NCBI GenBank assembly: GCA_947247005.1
Contig: OX365946.1
Location: forward strand, 54,028,734 to 54,092,733
Direction of reading: 5' to 3'
DNA length: 64,000 nucleotides
Origin: Spisula solida
Lineage: Eukaryota; Mollusca; Bivalvia; Venerida; Mactridae
In this document: one piece after another, positions 46,801-54,255 of the stretch
Position numbering within the stretch: position 1 is the stretch's first letter
Layout: each line of letters starts with the position of its first letter
Program-made: the position numbers and the translations under genes
The notes under the pieces: generated by a model
What the model saw: the letters and a program-made list of their open reading frames with translations, nothing else
Databases searched by the model: none
Told to the model about the DNA's origin: nothing

Positions 46801-48918
46801 TTCATTTAATTTGATAAAGCCATGCAAGTAGTTGTTCTGTAATATTTAGGTCTTAGAATAAATACCAAGGGAGAATTAAAGCTCTACATTTCTTGGTAGC
46901 CTTGTCCAGAGACTCATATAAATCTATAGGTCTCTGCCTTGTCTAAGCAAATTTAAAAAAAAAAATATTTCCTCAATTCTAATAAATAGCAAAAATATTT
47001 AACTCATGTTGATCAAATATCGACAAGTTTTTCAATAATTTTCGATTATATACAGTATACAATTTAGCTTAAAAAGCAAATTAATAATATAAAAATGCAG
47101 AAATTTTTTTTTGTAAAAGACCGACTTTAAAGTCATCTATGTCAAAAATTCGTTTTATATATTGAAAATGAAAGCGTTCAAGTGAGACAGATCTAGTATA
47201 TTAAATCTGAATCACATTTGGTGAACAATGGGAGGTGGTAAATTTTATGACACCCGCTTCCTGTTAATTGCTTTATCACCAATTACCGACTGTCAATATA
47301 CACTATGAACCATATGTACGCTACGATTTTATGAAAACGGTATACACTGTGGAGAACTATGTATGCTTTGATTTTCTCAAGATTGCCGGTAAATTGGACC
47401 TCAAAGCCGGTGAGCCTGTAGTCGCATCAGATTGCCGGTAATTACCGGCTCAATGCCTGAGAAATGGCAGGCCTGAGTACAATCATTATATATTCAAAAC
47501 AAAAGTATCAAAGCAATATATAAATTCACTTTGAAGATATAAGGGGTTAAAAGGGGTTGGGGTCATGATGGAGAACAAGTATGCATAGCATTATGTGAAT
47601 GCACTTTGAAAATATTAGAAGTGAAAAAACTTGTACCTAAACTTTAACATTTGCACTATTTGCAATAAGTTGAAAAAGGGGGGATAATTTCACCCAATGC
47701 TTGATAGAGTTACCTACCCTTGTTAATGGGTTTGGGTCATGCTGGTGAACAAGAATGCAAAGTATCAAAAGAATATCTCAATGAACTTTGAAGATATAAG
47801 GGGTTCAAAAACCTGTACTTAAACTTTAATATTTCATTTCCAAGTCCAACAGGGGCATAATTTCACTTAAATGCTTGATAGAGTTACCTACCCCTGTTTA
47901 TGGGTTGGGGTCATGCTGGTGAACAAGTATGCAAAGTATCAAAATAATATGTCAATACACTTTGAAAATATAAGGGGTTAAAAAACCTGTACCTAAACTT
48001 TAACATTTGCATTTCCAAGTCTAACAGGGCATAATTTCAACAAAATGCTTGATAGAGTTACCTACCCCTGTGTTGGGGTTTTGGTTATGATGGAGAACAG
48101 GTATGCATAGCAATATGTGAATGCACTTTGAAAATATTAGAGGTGAAAAAACCTGTACCTAAACTTTAACATTTGCGCTAAGTTGAACAAGGGGGCATAA
48201 TTTCACCAAAATGCTTAATATAGTTACCTACCCCTGTGTATTGGTTGGGGTCATGAAGTATGCAACGTATCAAAGCAATATGTCAATGCACTATGAAGAT
48301 ATTAAAGGTTAAAAAACCTGTACCTAAACTTGAACATTTGCACTAAGTAGTAATTTCAACATAATGCCTGATTGAGTTACCTACTCCTGCATATGGGTAG
48401 GGGTCATAATGGCAAACAAGTATGTAAAGTATGAAAGCAACATCTCAAAGGACTTAGAGAATATAAGAGGTTAAAAAACCTGTACCTGTACTTTGCAACT
48501 TTAACAAAAGTGTTACGCCGACGCTCGGGTGACTGCAATAGCTCCCCTTATTCTACGAATAGTGGAGCTAAAAAATACTATAATAGCACTACTGTAACAG
48601 TAGTATTATGAGCAGTTTTTTGACAAACCCAAACTCTGATAACCTATGCTTACAGCCTTACAAACATAGCCAAAGACCTCCACTTTTACATTCAGCAGGG
48701 TTTGGTGATAATGATTAAGATGATAAGAAGAAAATAATCTTACCTAAAGTTCTAATTTGAGCAAAAAAGTATGGATGCTTTGGTGTCAGAGGTTGTAACA
48801 GCTGTAGAAAGTTGCTGGTCTCTGAAAACTTCTTCAGTTGTACATTACTGATTTGTCCTGGCAGAGGTTGGTGGTCATCAAATAAAATGTCGCCAGAGCA
48901 TCTAAACTGACCCGACAT
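20483..48918 (-). CDS. Four-SPRY-domain protein with C-terminal CaaX box (15 coding exons)
   Basis: Splicing 15 exons (48918 down to 20483) gives 833 residues with no internal stop. SPRY domains act as protein-binding beta-sandwiches. SPRY1 (about 45-165) shows HPGHWNNTVGYHSDTG, GDMFGV, FLKNGVPV and FFPTLCL. SPRY2 (about 220-340) shows HYEVIVHE, GQRIGFGIHY and PSGGFFPLIVM. SPRY3 (about 425-560) shows HPGKCAQSSGYMSRDG, GDIVGL, FMKNDRPVGT and LYPTISL. SPRY4 (about 602-725) shows HFEMQIVD, GDLVGWGM and PPGGLFPVVVL. Each pair is followed by a helix (ELLDKLYREKIQYASELLQ; ELVDMLLCEAKDIYEREQEF). The tail is acidic/serine-rich, then basic, and ends in Cys-Val-Ile-Leu. A terminal Leu in a CaaX box favours geranylgeranylation, hence membrane attachment. 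There is no signal peptide or transmembrane segment. SPRYD3 has a comparable two-SPRY plan, but orthology is not established. Function is unknown. Confidence 0.85.
22593..22775 (-). CDS. SPRY gene coding exon 14
   Basis: Acceptor ATTTTAG, donor GTATGT, phase 1 to phase 1. Codes SVKVGDLVGWGMLLPPSE, VICYLTINRNIALTRVMF and PPGGLFPVVVLPVD of SPRY4. It is the counterpart of coding exon 7. Confidence 0.85.
22801..23945. repeat. 49/58-bp minisatellite in SPRY intron 14 flank
   Basis: Units are built around GATCACCCTAGCAACCATGG and ATTGAAAACAAGTCTTC. The 49 bp type dominates; a 58 bp variant with CACTTAAACCAGTCTAC occurs at the left. The array is split by a transposable element at 23225-23498. It lies in the intron between coding exons 14 and 13. 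Confidence 0.85.
23225..23498. mobile_element. Pearl-like element inserted into the minisatellite
   Basis: Starts CTGCGTTCAATAAACGC TTATGCCCCC and ends GGGGGGCATA, so the tips form a short inverted repeat. It has a GGACGGACG microsatellite near the right end. AACAAG stands on both sides, while intact array units contain it once, so the insertion is cleanly delimited. Confidence 0.8.
24034..24600. repeat. 32-bp minisatellite, about 17 copies
   Basis: The unit is TACATTGAAAATGGGTCT plus TTGACCACACAAGG. Because 32 is not a multiple of three and the unit lacks stops in the minus reading, all three minus frames are open (up to 174 codons) with a repeating peptide. That openness is a by-product of the repeat and not evidence of a gene. 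Confidence 0.9.
25086..25247 (-). CDS. SPRY gene coding exon 13
   Basis: Acceptor ATTTCAG, donor GTAACT, phase 1 to phase 1. Codes FNHFEMQIVDDFGDN, a proline run, VIALSAAG and YLRFWAVGE of SPRY4. It is the counterpart of coding exon 6. Confidence 0.8.
25974..26094 (-). CDS. SPRY gene coding exon 12
   Basis: Acceptor TTTTAAG, donor GTAAGT, phase 0 to phase 1. Codes DNVEHWCVPKDCRIDNDSF and the approach to SPRY4. It matches coding exon 5 in length (121 nt) and phase. The acceptor tract merges into the head of a transposable element that begins almost at the splice site. Confidence 0.75.
26099..26375. mobile_element. Bivalve-type element abutting SPRY exon 12
   Basis: Head AACAAGAGATGTGTG, internal CCTTGACCTTTGACC, tail AAGCAATATACCCCC and a G run. 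It belongs to the same family as 15004-15176. It starts within about 10 nt of the exon 12 acceptor, so its complementary strand supplies part of the polypyrimidine tract. Confidence 0.65.
27207..27421 (-). CDS. SPRY gene coding exon 11
   Basis: Acceptor TTAATAG, donor GTAAGT, phase 1 to phase 0. Codes GDIVGLQVKTFNDQGYSVVL, FMKNDRPVGTRY and ELYPTISLCG of SPRY3. It equals coding exons 3 and 4 fused. Confidence 0.85.
27660..29765. repeat. 34-bp minisatellite, about 60 copies, with higher-order structure
   Basis: The unit is CATCAGTTTTCATCCGTAG plus GTCAAAGTAGTGAAC. Variants at two or three sites (CCGT/CCAT/CTGT; GTAGTG/GCAGTG; ACCATC/ACTATC) recur in order. The blocks starting at 29161 and 29467 are almost identical over nine units (306 bp). 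It fills most of the intron between coding exons 11 and 10. Confidence 0.9.
29865..29945 (-). repeat. tRNA-like SINE fragment
   Basis: The minus strand has TAGTCCAGTGGTAAGAGC (A-box type) and a degraded B box (CGGATTAAAACC). The acceptor stem does not pair, so it is a SINE remnant and not a tRNA gene. Confidence 0.5.
30052..30285. repeat. 38-bp tandem array copying the exon 10 splice donor, six copies
   Basis: CATTACCTT recurs at exact 38 nt intervals (30074, 30112, 30150, 30188, 30226, 30264). On the minus strand each unit reads AAAGATTTGGTGAAG then GTAATGATA, i.e. the end of coding exon 10 plus its donor. The most exon-proximal copy (30270) is the one that joins in frame. Confidence 0.9.
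30270..30431 (-). CDS. SPRY gene coding exon 10
   Basis: Acceptor TTTCAG, donor GTAATG, phase 1 to phase 1. Codes VSIGVADCHFDLNKHPGK and SGYMSRDGKMYRNEL of SPRY3. It has the same length (162 nt) and phase as coding exon 2. Its 3' end and donor are copied in the 38 bp tandem array just downstream. Confidence 0.85.
30970..31416. mobile_element. Possible 447-bp MITE (GGACCGGAACGATT ends)
   Basis: GGACCGGAACGATT near the left end and AATCGTCCTGGTC near the right end are imperfect inverted repeats. Inside, AACCGGTTAATCG-type motifs recur. No target duplication was resolved, so the boundaries are tentative. Confidence 0.4.
32218..32385 (-). CDS. SPRY gene coding exon 9
   Basis: Acceptor TTTTCAG, donor GTAAGT, phase 1 to phase 1. 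Codes ELSTSMFRKSES, a linker and SYFCAEIVKL, the first strands of SPRY3. It is the counterpart of coding exon 1. Confidence 0.8.
33364..33840. mobile_element. 477-bp MITE, copy 1 (SPRY intron 8)
   Basis: The ends AAGGTAAAGAACCACCAAAT and ATTTGGTGGTTTCTAACCT form imperfect inverted repeats. Compared with copy 2 (34345-34821) I see a single substitution (GGTATG versus GTTATG near 33520). There is no transposase; the minus-strand open frame across it is not a gene. Confidence 0.8.
34345..34821. mobile_element. 477-bp MITE, copy 2 (SPRY intron 8)
   Basis: A direct repeat of 33364-33840 with the same length and near-identity. The 504 bp between the copies is unrelated and AT-rich. It is either a second recent insertion or a segmental duplication. 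Confidence 0.8.
35258..36574. mobile_element. TA-flanked element (Tc1/mariner type) carrying a nested insertion
   Basis: Starts CAGTGGAATCTGAGAAAACC and ends GGTTTTCTCACAATATACTG, with TA on both sides (35256-35257, 36575-36576). Its CAGT tips resemble those of the 18955 element. It has no transposase ORF. A pearl-like element (35443-35974) sits inside and accounts for about 530 of its 1317 bp. Confidence 0.65.
35443..35974. mobile_element. Pearl-like element, GGGGGCATAA-tail family, nested
   Basis: Same head (CTGCGTTCAATAAACGC) and tail (GGGGGGCATAA) as 23225-23498, but longer because it keeps two monomers (CAATTTGGTTTAACCAAG near 35740 and again near 35915). Confidence 0.75.
36666..36800 (-). 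CDS. SPRY gene coding exon 8 (helical linker)
   Basis: Acceptor TTCAAAG, donor GTATGA, phase 1 to phase 1. Codes the last strand of SPRY2 and a charged amphipathic helix (ELLDKLYREKIQYASELLQ) that separates the two SPRY pairs. Confidence 0.8.
37240..37437 (-). CDS. SPRY gene coding exon 7
   Basis: Acceptor CTTTCAG, donor GTATGT, phase 1 to phase 1. Codes LKSHVGQRIGFGIHY, VLCFVTMDMQIVFFRMM and PSGGFFPLIVM, the second half of SPRY2. Confidence 0.85.
37708..37919. repeat. 50-bp tandem repeat, four copies
   Basis: Units start AGGAATTTGCTGAGCTTGC at 37708, 37758, 37808 and 37858. Units 1-3 are nearly identical and unit 4 has a 3 bp insertion. It is GC-rich relative to its surroundings and ends about 35 nt from the donor of coding exon 6. 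Confidence 0.9.
37955..38098 (-). CDS. SPRY gene coding exon 6
   Basis: Acceptor ATCGTAG, donor GTAATA, phase 1 to phase 1. Codes LVHYEVIVHEAINGE, VGIATC and RDFFRWKAEGT of SPRY2. A 50 bp tandem repeat begins just downstream in the intron. Confidence 0.85.
38150..38690. repeat. About 31-bp degenerate minisatellite
   Basis: About 17 units of AACATCATGTTTGACATCGC plus GGGAGTGTTAT, with much length variation. It lies in SPRY intron 5 close to the acceptor of exon 6. Confidence 0.8.
38691..38865. repeat. 91-bp direct duplication
   Basis: TTACATAAATATGATAATAT begins both copies (38691 and 38782), and both contain CCTGGTGTAAT and AAGCTTTGACATG. Confidence 0.8.
39030..39480. repeat. Pearl-type monomers
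   Basis: CACAGCGTTACCAGCCTTG recurs as CACAGGGTTACCAGCCTTG about 310 nt later, with GGTGAATAACTAT-type phrases. No termini were resolved. Confidence 0.55.
39644..39764 (-). CDS. SPRY gene coding exon 5
   Basis: Acceptor CATTTCAG, donor GTATTT, phase 0 to phase 1. Codes RNMLNWIKDQGMQYDSNKNI and the SPVPLSR approach to SPRY2. Confidence 0.8.
40221..43228. mobile_element. 3.0-kb DNA transposon-like element with 25-bp inverted termini
   Basis: The 25 bp at 40221-40245 (ACTACCCGTCCCTAAATCTG...) are repeated exactly in inverse orientation at 43204-43228. Both ends carry subterminal arrays of GTGTGGCAA / GTGGAAAA words; at the right these form three 108-109 bp units (42771-43085). The interior has an ATCA microsatellite (40767-40817) and no long ORF, so the element is non-autonomous or decayed. 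Subterminal repeated words are usual transposase-binding sites in hAT and related elements. No clear target duplication was found. It lies in SPRY intron 4. Confidence 0.8.
43632..43749 (-). CDS. SPRY gene coding exon 4
   Basis: Acceptor TGTTTCAG, donor GTGAGT, ends in phase 0. Codes YLFEPDHSKFFPTLCLE and the IDLGIMWPHAAIG segment that closes SPRY1. The boundary with exon 3 has no counterpart in SPRY3, where exon 11 is uninterrupted. Confidence 0.85.
44205..44292 (-). CDS. SPRY gene coding exon 3
   Basis: Acceptor TTTTGCAG, donor GTAGTT, phase 1 to phase 2. Codes GDMFGVLMTHFGEE and MFLKNGVPVAT of SPRY1. Confidence 0.85.
44810..45245. repeat. About 25-bp minisatellite
   Basis: About 18 units of AATGTCACAGCCTGGGATAG plus AACCC with small indels, in the intron between coding exons 3 and 2. 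Confidence 0.85.
45331..45492 (-). CDS. SPRY gene coding exon 2
   Basis: Acceptor TATTACAG, donor GTTTGT, phase 1 to phase 1. Codes about residues 59-112, including ITLGIAGPDIDNDAHPGHW and GYHSDTGKCY, the core of SPRY1. Confidence 0.85.
45842..46085. repeat. 39-bp pyrimidine-rich minisatellite, about six copies
   Basis: The unit is TTCCCTTGTATCACATCCC plus TTCCCCTTTCTTTCACTCCC, strongly strand-asymmetric (C+T). 39 is a multiple of three, so the open frames on both strands are repeat artefacts. Confidence 0.9.
46524..48570. mobile_element. Pearl/CvA-like element, 2 kb (SPRY intron 1)
   Basis: Head AACAAGAGCTGTCC with GCTCCACTATTCG (46550-46562), mirrored by CGAATAGTGGAGC at 48556-48568 near the tail. 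About six monomers of 165-180 bp (47540-48500) carry CCTGTACCTAAACTTTAAC. A 30 bp, four-copy GCGAACC/CGCTTAG repeat lies at 46665-46795. There is no ORF of note. Confidence 0.75.
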
Positions 48919-48923
48919 TTTGA
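48744..48923 (-). CDS. SPRY gene coding exon 1 (start codon)
   Basis: The acceptor GTTACAG precedes 48923, so an upstream untranslated exon is likely. The ATG is at 48918-48916 (MSGQFRCSGDILF). An in-frame upstream ATG six codons earlier (48936) lies beyond the acceptor, so it would be intronic. Donor GTAAGA, phase 1. Codes residues 1-58 and the first strands of SPRY1. Confidence 0.75.
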
Positions 48924-49119
48924 CTGTAACATTCAATAACTAAGATTAATATATAAAATGATACTACACATTTAATATCCTGTTACTACATGAAATACTC
49001 TGACACATAATTCCCGGACTTTGCCCTTATTTTCCATGAGCAAAGAGCAATTTGTCTGACCTTTTAAAGTGATCATACCACCAAAGTATATTGTTTCATT
49101 TATGCAAAATACTGTATTA

Positions 49120-49210
49120 TAATTACCTCGTATAAATGCCCCCGGGGGCGATGCAATTTGTAAAAGGGGGGGGGGGGGGCGTTTATTTGAGGGCATTTGT
49201 TTCTTACGTG
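49120..49210. repeat. GC-rich palindromic fragment with a poly-G run
   Basis: CCTCGTATAAATGCCCCC and the inverse GGGGGCGTTTAT face each other across a short spacer with a G run of about 13. A related half (CCTCGTATTAACGCCCCC) lies at 49740. It is probably a MITE relic. Confidence 0.5.
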
Positions 49211-49339
49211 AACAGTCATAATTTCGTTTTTGTTAATAACTAAGAATTTGTTTTCAATTAATAAGCAATTAAACAGTTTTAAAAGCATGATAATCAAACA
49301 TGTGATAAACTCACCACTTTTTAAAAGCACAATATTGTG

Positions 49340-50870
49340 TAAGTTATGACTATTTTTAGATATGTCAAATAGTACGACATTGCCCCAGAGTGGGATCTGT
49401 ACTAAACAGGAAGAAGAAGAACAGAATAGTACTTTATTTCTTCCTCAATCATTATTTCACTTTGAAGTATTTTTTTCCATGCTTTTATCTTGCAACTGGC
49501 GCACACCAAAAGGATGTCATTAGGATCATCGAAAGAGAATATTTAGGTTTACTTGGCTGTTGCCTACCTGTGACACTGACAGGTAGGGAATCAAGCTGGC
49601 CCCATATTGATAAGGGACTCATTTGGAGTACCACAAAACCCTACAAGCCAATGGAGAAAACAGACCAATTGTACCCATATCATTGTCATGCATTTCCATG
49701 ATTACGACACATCGTGATTCATGACATGGTTACCGTATAACCTCGTATTAACGCCCCCGCCGATTTTTGAACCAAAAAAATCTCACCTTCAATAATTGGT
49801 CCTACGGTAATCCAACTAATTATCCAAACAAATCCAGGATAACAGCCAGTCATGATAATCCATTCGAACGATCAATGAATTACCGTTGAGAAATTACATC
49901 GTACATGTTTAATATCGTGTATACGGTACGCCCGAGTCAATCGTCAACTTTATTTTAACTCGCTTACGTAACACGTGGTAGATATGAGTATGACTCAACC
50001 TATTTAATATTTGTTAAAACAGGGGTGTCAACAGAGCCAAATTAAACATCCTGAAAATCATATGCGGTTGACCATTTTTGACAAACTAGAGACCATCAAC
50101 CATAATAACTCAGTTTTTCAAAATTTTTATTGAAGAAAATCCTACAGAGCAGATATAATTGGCCATAACTTTGCCATTTCTTGAGATATTTCCATCAAAT
50201 AACTTTCATTTTAGATTTATTCAGAAAGCATAGCTCTTCAAGGATAGACAAATCCGGAATTCCGGATAAATCCGGAAAATTGACAACCCTGTTAAAACGA
50301 TTGATTGACCGATATTCGCCGGATTGGCGGGTGTATACCGACATCAAATACGGAATGTTCCTGCGTTTGATGTCAGAGATCAAACGTCGACTTCCAGTGT
50401 CGGCTCCGTCTTTGATCTCTCTACATCTACCAATTAGGTGCATGCCAATTACTTTGTTTGTATCTTACTTCTTCGGCAAACTGTATTACATTCAGTTTAA
50501 AAGATGTTGCGTAAGACCCCTCGTGACTCCATGCTACGAATATCGGTAGATTTTTTCAACTGGCCTAATGCTGCAATATTGATAAAATTTAACATGGACG
50601 ACGTCACTCTAAGCATGCGACACGTTTAGGTTATGTAAGCCTAACTGTGAGGTTGTGTAGTGCGGATTGTGGGAGGGCGTATATACGAGTTCTGACTGTC
50701 TCTGTAGACAGATAAGCTGTCTGCAAGTGGCTGCTTTGAAATTCTGACGGTCCAGCCACTTATACAGGCAACCCTGTATAGATTGCGTCGAAATGGTTTG
50801 ACTAACTATCTCTGGATTTGTTTTTTCGAAAAATGCATCTCCCCGAGGTAATACGGTAAGTAAAGGGCCG
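49340..50870. other. Gene-free part of the long SPRY 5' intron
   Basis: No exon or domain is recognisable. ORFs such as 50181-50549 lack similarity to any family I know. Near 50320-50420 there is a CpG-bearing stretch with GACATCAAA/TTTGATGTC inverted words. Confidence 0.4.
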
Positions 50871-51230
50871 TTAATTAAATAATTGGGACACCAACAAGTG
50901 AATTGTTACAAATACTGGCATGCGAGGTATTACCGGACAGCAGGTATGACCGGACAAACGGTCCTAGACGCTTATTTTCTGGAGCTATGTATTGAAATTT
51001 GTACCTAATCACTCAGAAGCTTGTTTTGAATAAATCTAGAAGAAAAAATATATTCAAGATTAACAAAACATTGTCTATTTATCCAAAATGTCGTACCCGG
51101 CTCTTGTTTACGTTAGCGTCGCTTGGGGAAATCACCATCGTGTGCGCATGCGCAAAATAACACGAGCTGAGCGCGTGCGTCATTGATTTTATACAGTTAA
51201 ATTAATTAGCTTCATTTTATGTACTGAGTG

Positions 51231-51290
51231 AATAGCCGAGTGGTTATGAAGCGAGAGGACCCGCGATCAGTTCCTCGCGTCATCATATTT
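51231..51290 (+). repeat. tRNA-like fragment
   Basis: GAATAGCCGAGTGGTTATG resembles a Ser/Leu tRNA A box and GCGATCAGTTCC resembles a weak B box, but the spacing is too short and no cloverleaf forms. It lies inside the outer 3.1 kb element. Confidence 0.35.
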
Positions 51291-52439
51291 TTTATCTTTT
51301 TTTTAAAAAAAATTAATTTTGTCCATTTATACCAGCTCTGATTTCAGCAGGATATTGTGAATTACGAAATTTGTCAACGGATATCAGTTGAGTAACCCTT
51401 TTGAAGGTCTTATCCATAAGTCTGAAATACTTTGAGTTGATTTTTAATCGTTTTAATCGACTTTTGATCGGTATAATATGTACGGTATATTACGGCATCT
51501 GACCTACCATAGAACGCCACCTGGCGGGAAAACATGGCGCGTCACGAGTTGTTATTACGAAAATCGTGACATATTTTTGCATAAATAGGAAGTACGAACC
51601 CTGTTTAAATCATTTCCTATAATAAGTTTCCAAATTTTAAGTTAAAAATGGTTGAAAATGACTGTCCGGTAATACCTGCTGAACGTCGTTGAAAAAAGCG
51701 TAAAAAGTGCCCCTGTTTGGGCCCCTAAATTTGGATGTTCTGGTGACGTCATTTTTCGGGAATTCTATTTTTAGGAAGGCCTTGAATCCAGGTACAGTGA
51801 GTGTGCCGATAACGGATCACTAGTGAAACTATCGCTGCATACACTTACCCAAACGTGATTGAGAAACATGTAAATAAACAGAGAAATATATTCTCTCGAC
51901 ACAGCAATCAATATTCCCATCAAATATTTCATTCACACAAAATTATCATCCATTTCCAGCAGTCTGTTTGTGTACCAATAACGGATCAACTGTACCATTA
52001 CCGAATCACGTGACCTTAGTGTAGTAAATTTTCAAGGGTACGTCTCAAAATGTACTGTTGACTTGTGCCTGGACAGGTGCACATGATATCACTGTAAATG
52101 TGATGTCTTGATGAGGCAAGGATCTATCAATGATGATATAATTTCCTTGGAAACCACTTAATAGAAAAGGCGTTTCCCATTTTAATTAGCATGTTAAATG
52201 GACACAGCAGTAAATTTCAGATATCTAGTTTGGCAGCTTAATCTAATTCATAAACCACAATGTGAGTGTCATTTAGAACTATAGAAGCTGTTGAAGTGTG
52301 TTTATGACATGGAAGTCAACTAGTCTGATGTCAAATATACTTGTATAATGTATACAAATACACAACATAAATAAAGGAAATAACTCGGTCTGAACTTAAA
52401 TGAAAAGTTTAATTATCAAAAATTGAGATCAATCAATGT

Positions 52440-52610
52440 ATGTATAAAATAATAAACAAAGTTGGGTGCCTACCCAAATTGCCACAATTGGAAACAAACA
52501 AAACAATAAACAAAGTTGGGTGCCTACCCATATTGCCACAAATGGAAACAAACAAAAAAATAAACAAAGTAGGATGCGTACCCATACATGTCACAAATGA
52601 AAATATAACA
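52440..52610. repeat. 54-bp tandem repeat, three copies
   Basis: AACAAAGTTGGGTGCCTACC recurs at 54 nt spacing (anchor GTTGGG at 52461, 52515 and a variant at 52569), inside the inner 2.1 kb element. The frames are open because the unit is a multiple of three. Confidence 0.8.
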
Positions 52611-52928
52611 AAATATATACCATATATTTTACATTTTAAGCCAATAAGTTTACAGAACATAATATGCATCAAAATAAACAAAAACAAAACTGCTTATGAC
52701 TAGACTGGAGTATGAGAACATGAATAACAATGAATGAGCAGTTAAACCAGAAAGCATAATGATAATATGTTCACAGCATAGGAGTATCATAATCGGCCTG
52801 TATATCTATGAATCTGACCAGGATCTATTAAACATTTGGATTTTATCAAAATATATGTATTTAATGTAGATCTAAATAATGTATAAAAGAAGAGAGTGGA
52901 ACATGTTCATACAGCGTAGGCATGCAGG

Positions 52929-53078
52929 CTAATCTCGATCGAAGCTAGACATAAATGTATTCTTTGAGCCCCTCTTATTGTACTTCTTTGAAACTTCATC
53001 CGCTCTTTTCTGAGCAGGACTCTTTCCAGCAGGACTTTTGGCAGCATATTGAACCTTTTGCCTTTTCTTTGGACCCAT
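52929..53078 (-). CDS. Small basic ORF (49 aa) inside the inner transposon
   Basis: ATG at 53078-53076, TAG at 52931-52929. The peptide starts MGPKKRQKV, close to a classical monopartite nuclear localisation signal, and is rich in Lys, Ser and Ala (AKSPAGKSPAQKR, SKKYNKR). TATATAG directly before the ATG could instead be a splice acceptor, which would make this the last exon of a larger transposon gene. No known family was recognised. It could be a transposase remnant or a chance ORF. Confidence 0.35.
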   Translation of the reverse strand: MGPKKRQKVQYAAKSPAGKSPAQKRADEVSKKYNKRGSKNTFMSSFDRD

Positions 53079-54205
53079 CTATATAAAATACAGAAGTGAA
53101 CTATCGTATCATATGGCTTGGTGCTATGTGGCATTCACGGATTTGGACAGGTTAAATAAGAATTGTACGGTATTTGCAGAAAAAAACAATGTATATTTAA
53201 TTTTCCTGATTCAAATGAGATACAAAACGCATGCAGTGCTCCATCTGGAGAAAATATCTATTAAATTCCCAGAATCCATCATCCCCAACTGCTGCATTAA
53301 ATTTTATTACAGATCTACACTTTAATAAAACACAAACAGACGTACGAACAGACAGACAAACGAACAGGTATTTTTTTTACAAACACCAATCAAATAGATT
53401 CCCTTCACAAAAAGTGCCTCAGCGTTCCTGAGTGTGGCTACGGGCCTGTAAAACAAATATTTGAGACAGTCCCCAAAACATCATGCCTCAGCAGCACGCG
53501 TCTAAAATGTGATCCGATAATGGTACATAGACACGCCCTTATTCATCCGCTGATATAATCTAATCAAAAGATCTATATTTATCAAATAAATTATCACACA
53601 GTTTGATACATATGTGACATCAAATAAAAGTCAAAATAATGTACAAACCATTTATCGTATAAAAATTCTGCGATGCTCAAATCTACTTTTGGTTTTGCAC
53701 GCGGCCTGATCAGCGATGTCAACAAAAAGTGCGATGGAGCGTTTCTGCTATCATGATCATACTGACCAGAAGTTCTTAACGTTGAGTTCGTAAACAAACG
53801 TTTAAATAATTATTTGTAAGTAAACAATATTTTTATTTCCTTGAGCAAAGTTGTTTTCATGAAAATTGACTTGTAAACTTTTTTTGATCCGTTATCGGTA
53901 CTGATTTGTTATTGGCACACTCACTGTATGTGTCAACACCAAAAATTCTGGCTAAAAATCGATTTTTAACTTGACATGAAGCTTTTTATGCCATTTCTGT
54001 CCGGTAATACCTCGCATGCCAGTAGTCCCATAAATAAGACTCTACGTACGTTCCACAGTACTATAGAGTCTCATAGTTTTGAACTTAGCTGTCTTTAGCA
54101 AAATTTTATTTCCGAATTGAACGACTTATTCGGGATTAAACAGTTGAATCGACCGCAGTAAAGCTTATTTCAATTATAAAGTACCAAAAACAGCGTCAAA
54201 CATAC

Positions 54206-54255
54206 CTTTACACAACCAATATTAGATGAAATGTGTGTCTGACATCTGTCGCGAT
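54206..54255 (-). promoter_or_regulatory. Putative untranslated first exon and promoter of the SPRY gene
   Basis: On the minus strand a strong donor (GTAAAG then GTATGT) ends at 54206 and is preceded by an ETS-type CGGAAGTG at 54264-54257, a motif common in TATA-less housekeeping promoters. Coding exon 1 begins at an acceptor, so an upstream exon is needed. This is the best candidate seen, about 5.3 kb away. The exact start is not known, and transcript data are required. Confidence 0.4.

Larger units (their letters stand above)
51795..53926. mobile_element. 2.1-kb TA-flanked element nested in the 3.1-kb element (inner)
   Basis: The left tip CAGTGAGTGTGCCGATAAC is mirrored at the right end with one mismatch in 19, and TA stands outside both ends (51793-51794, 53927-53928). 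Subterminal GATAACGGATCA words recur inside both ends. CAGTG tips plus TA fit Tc1/mariner or pogo. It contains a short basic ORF on the minus strand (52929-53078). Confidence 0.75.
50915..54022. mobile_element. 3.1-kb TA-flanked element, pogo/Tigger-like termini (outer)
   Basis: A perfect 28 bp inverted repeat including TA (50913-50940 and 53997-54024) starts TACTGGCATGCGAGGTATTA. If TA is the target duplication the tips are CTGGCATGCGAGG. A third copy of the subterminal word CTGTCCGGTAATACC lies at 51662. A second element is inserted at 51795-53926. The tips resemble those of pogo/Tigger elements (inference). No transposase was found. Confidence 0.75.

Noticed and set aside
50181..50549. 122-codon plus-strand ORF
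   Set aside because: No domain, signal or splice context is apparent, and it lies in a repeat-bearing intron. Kept as noncoding.
53594..53797. 67-codon minus-strand ORF in the inner transposon
   Set aside because: It has no motif of a transposase, and its frame crosses subterminal repeats. There is not enough support to call it a gene.
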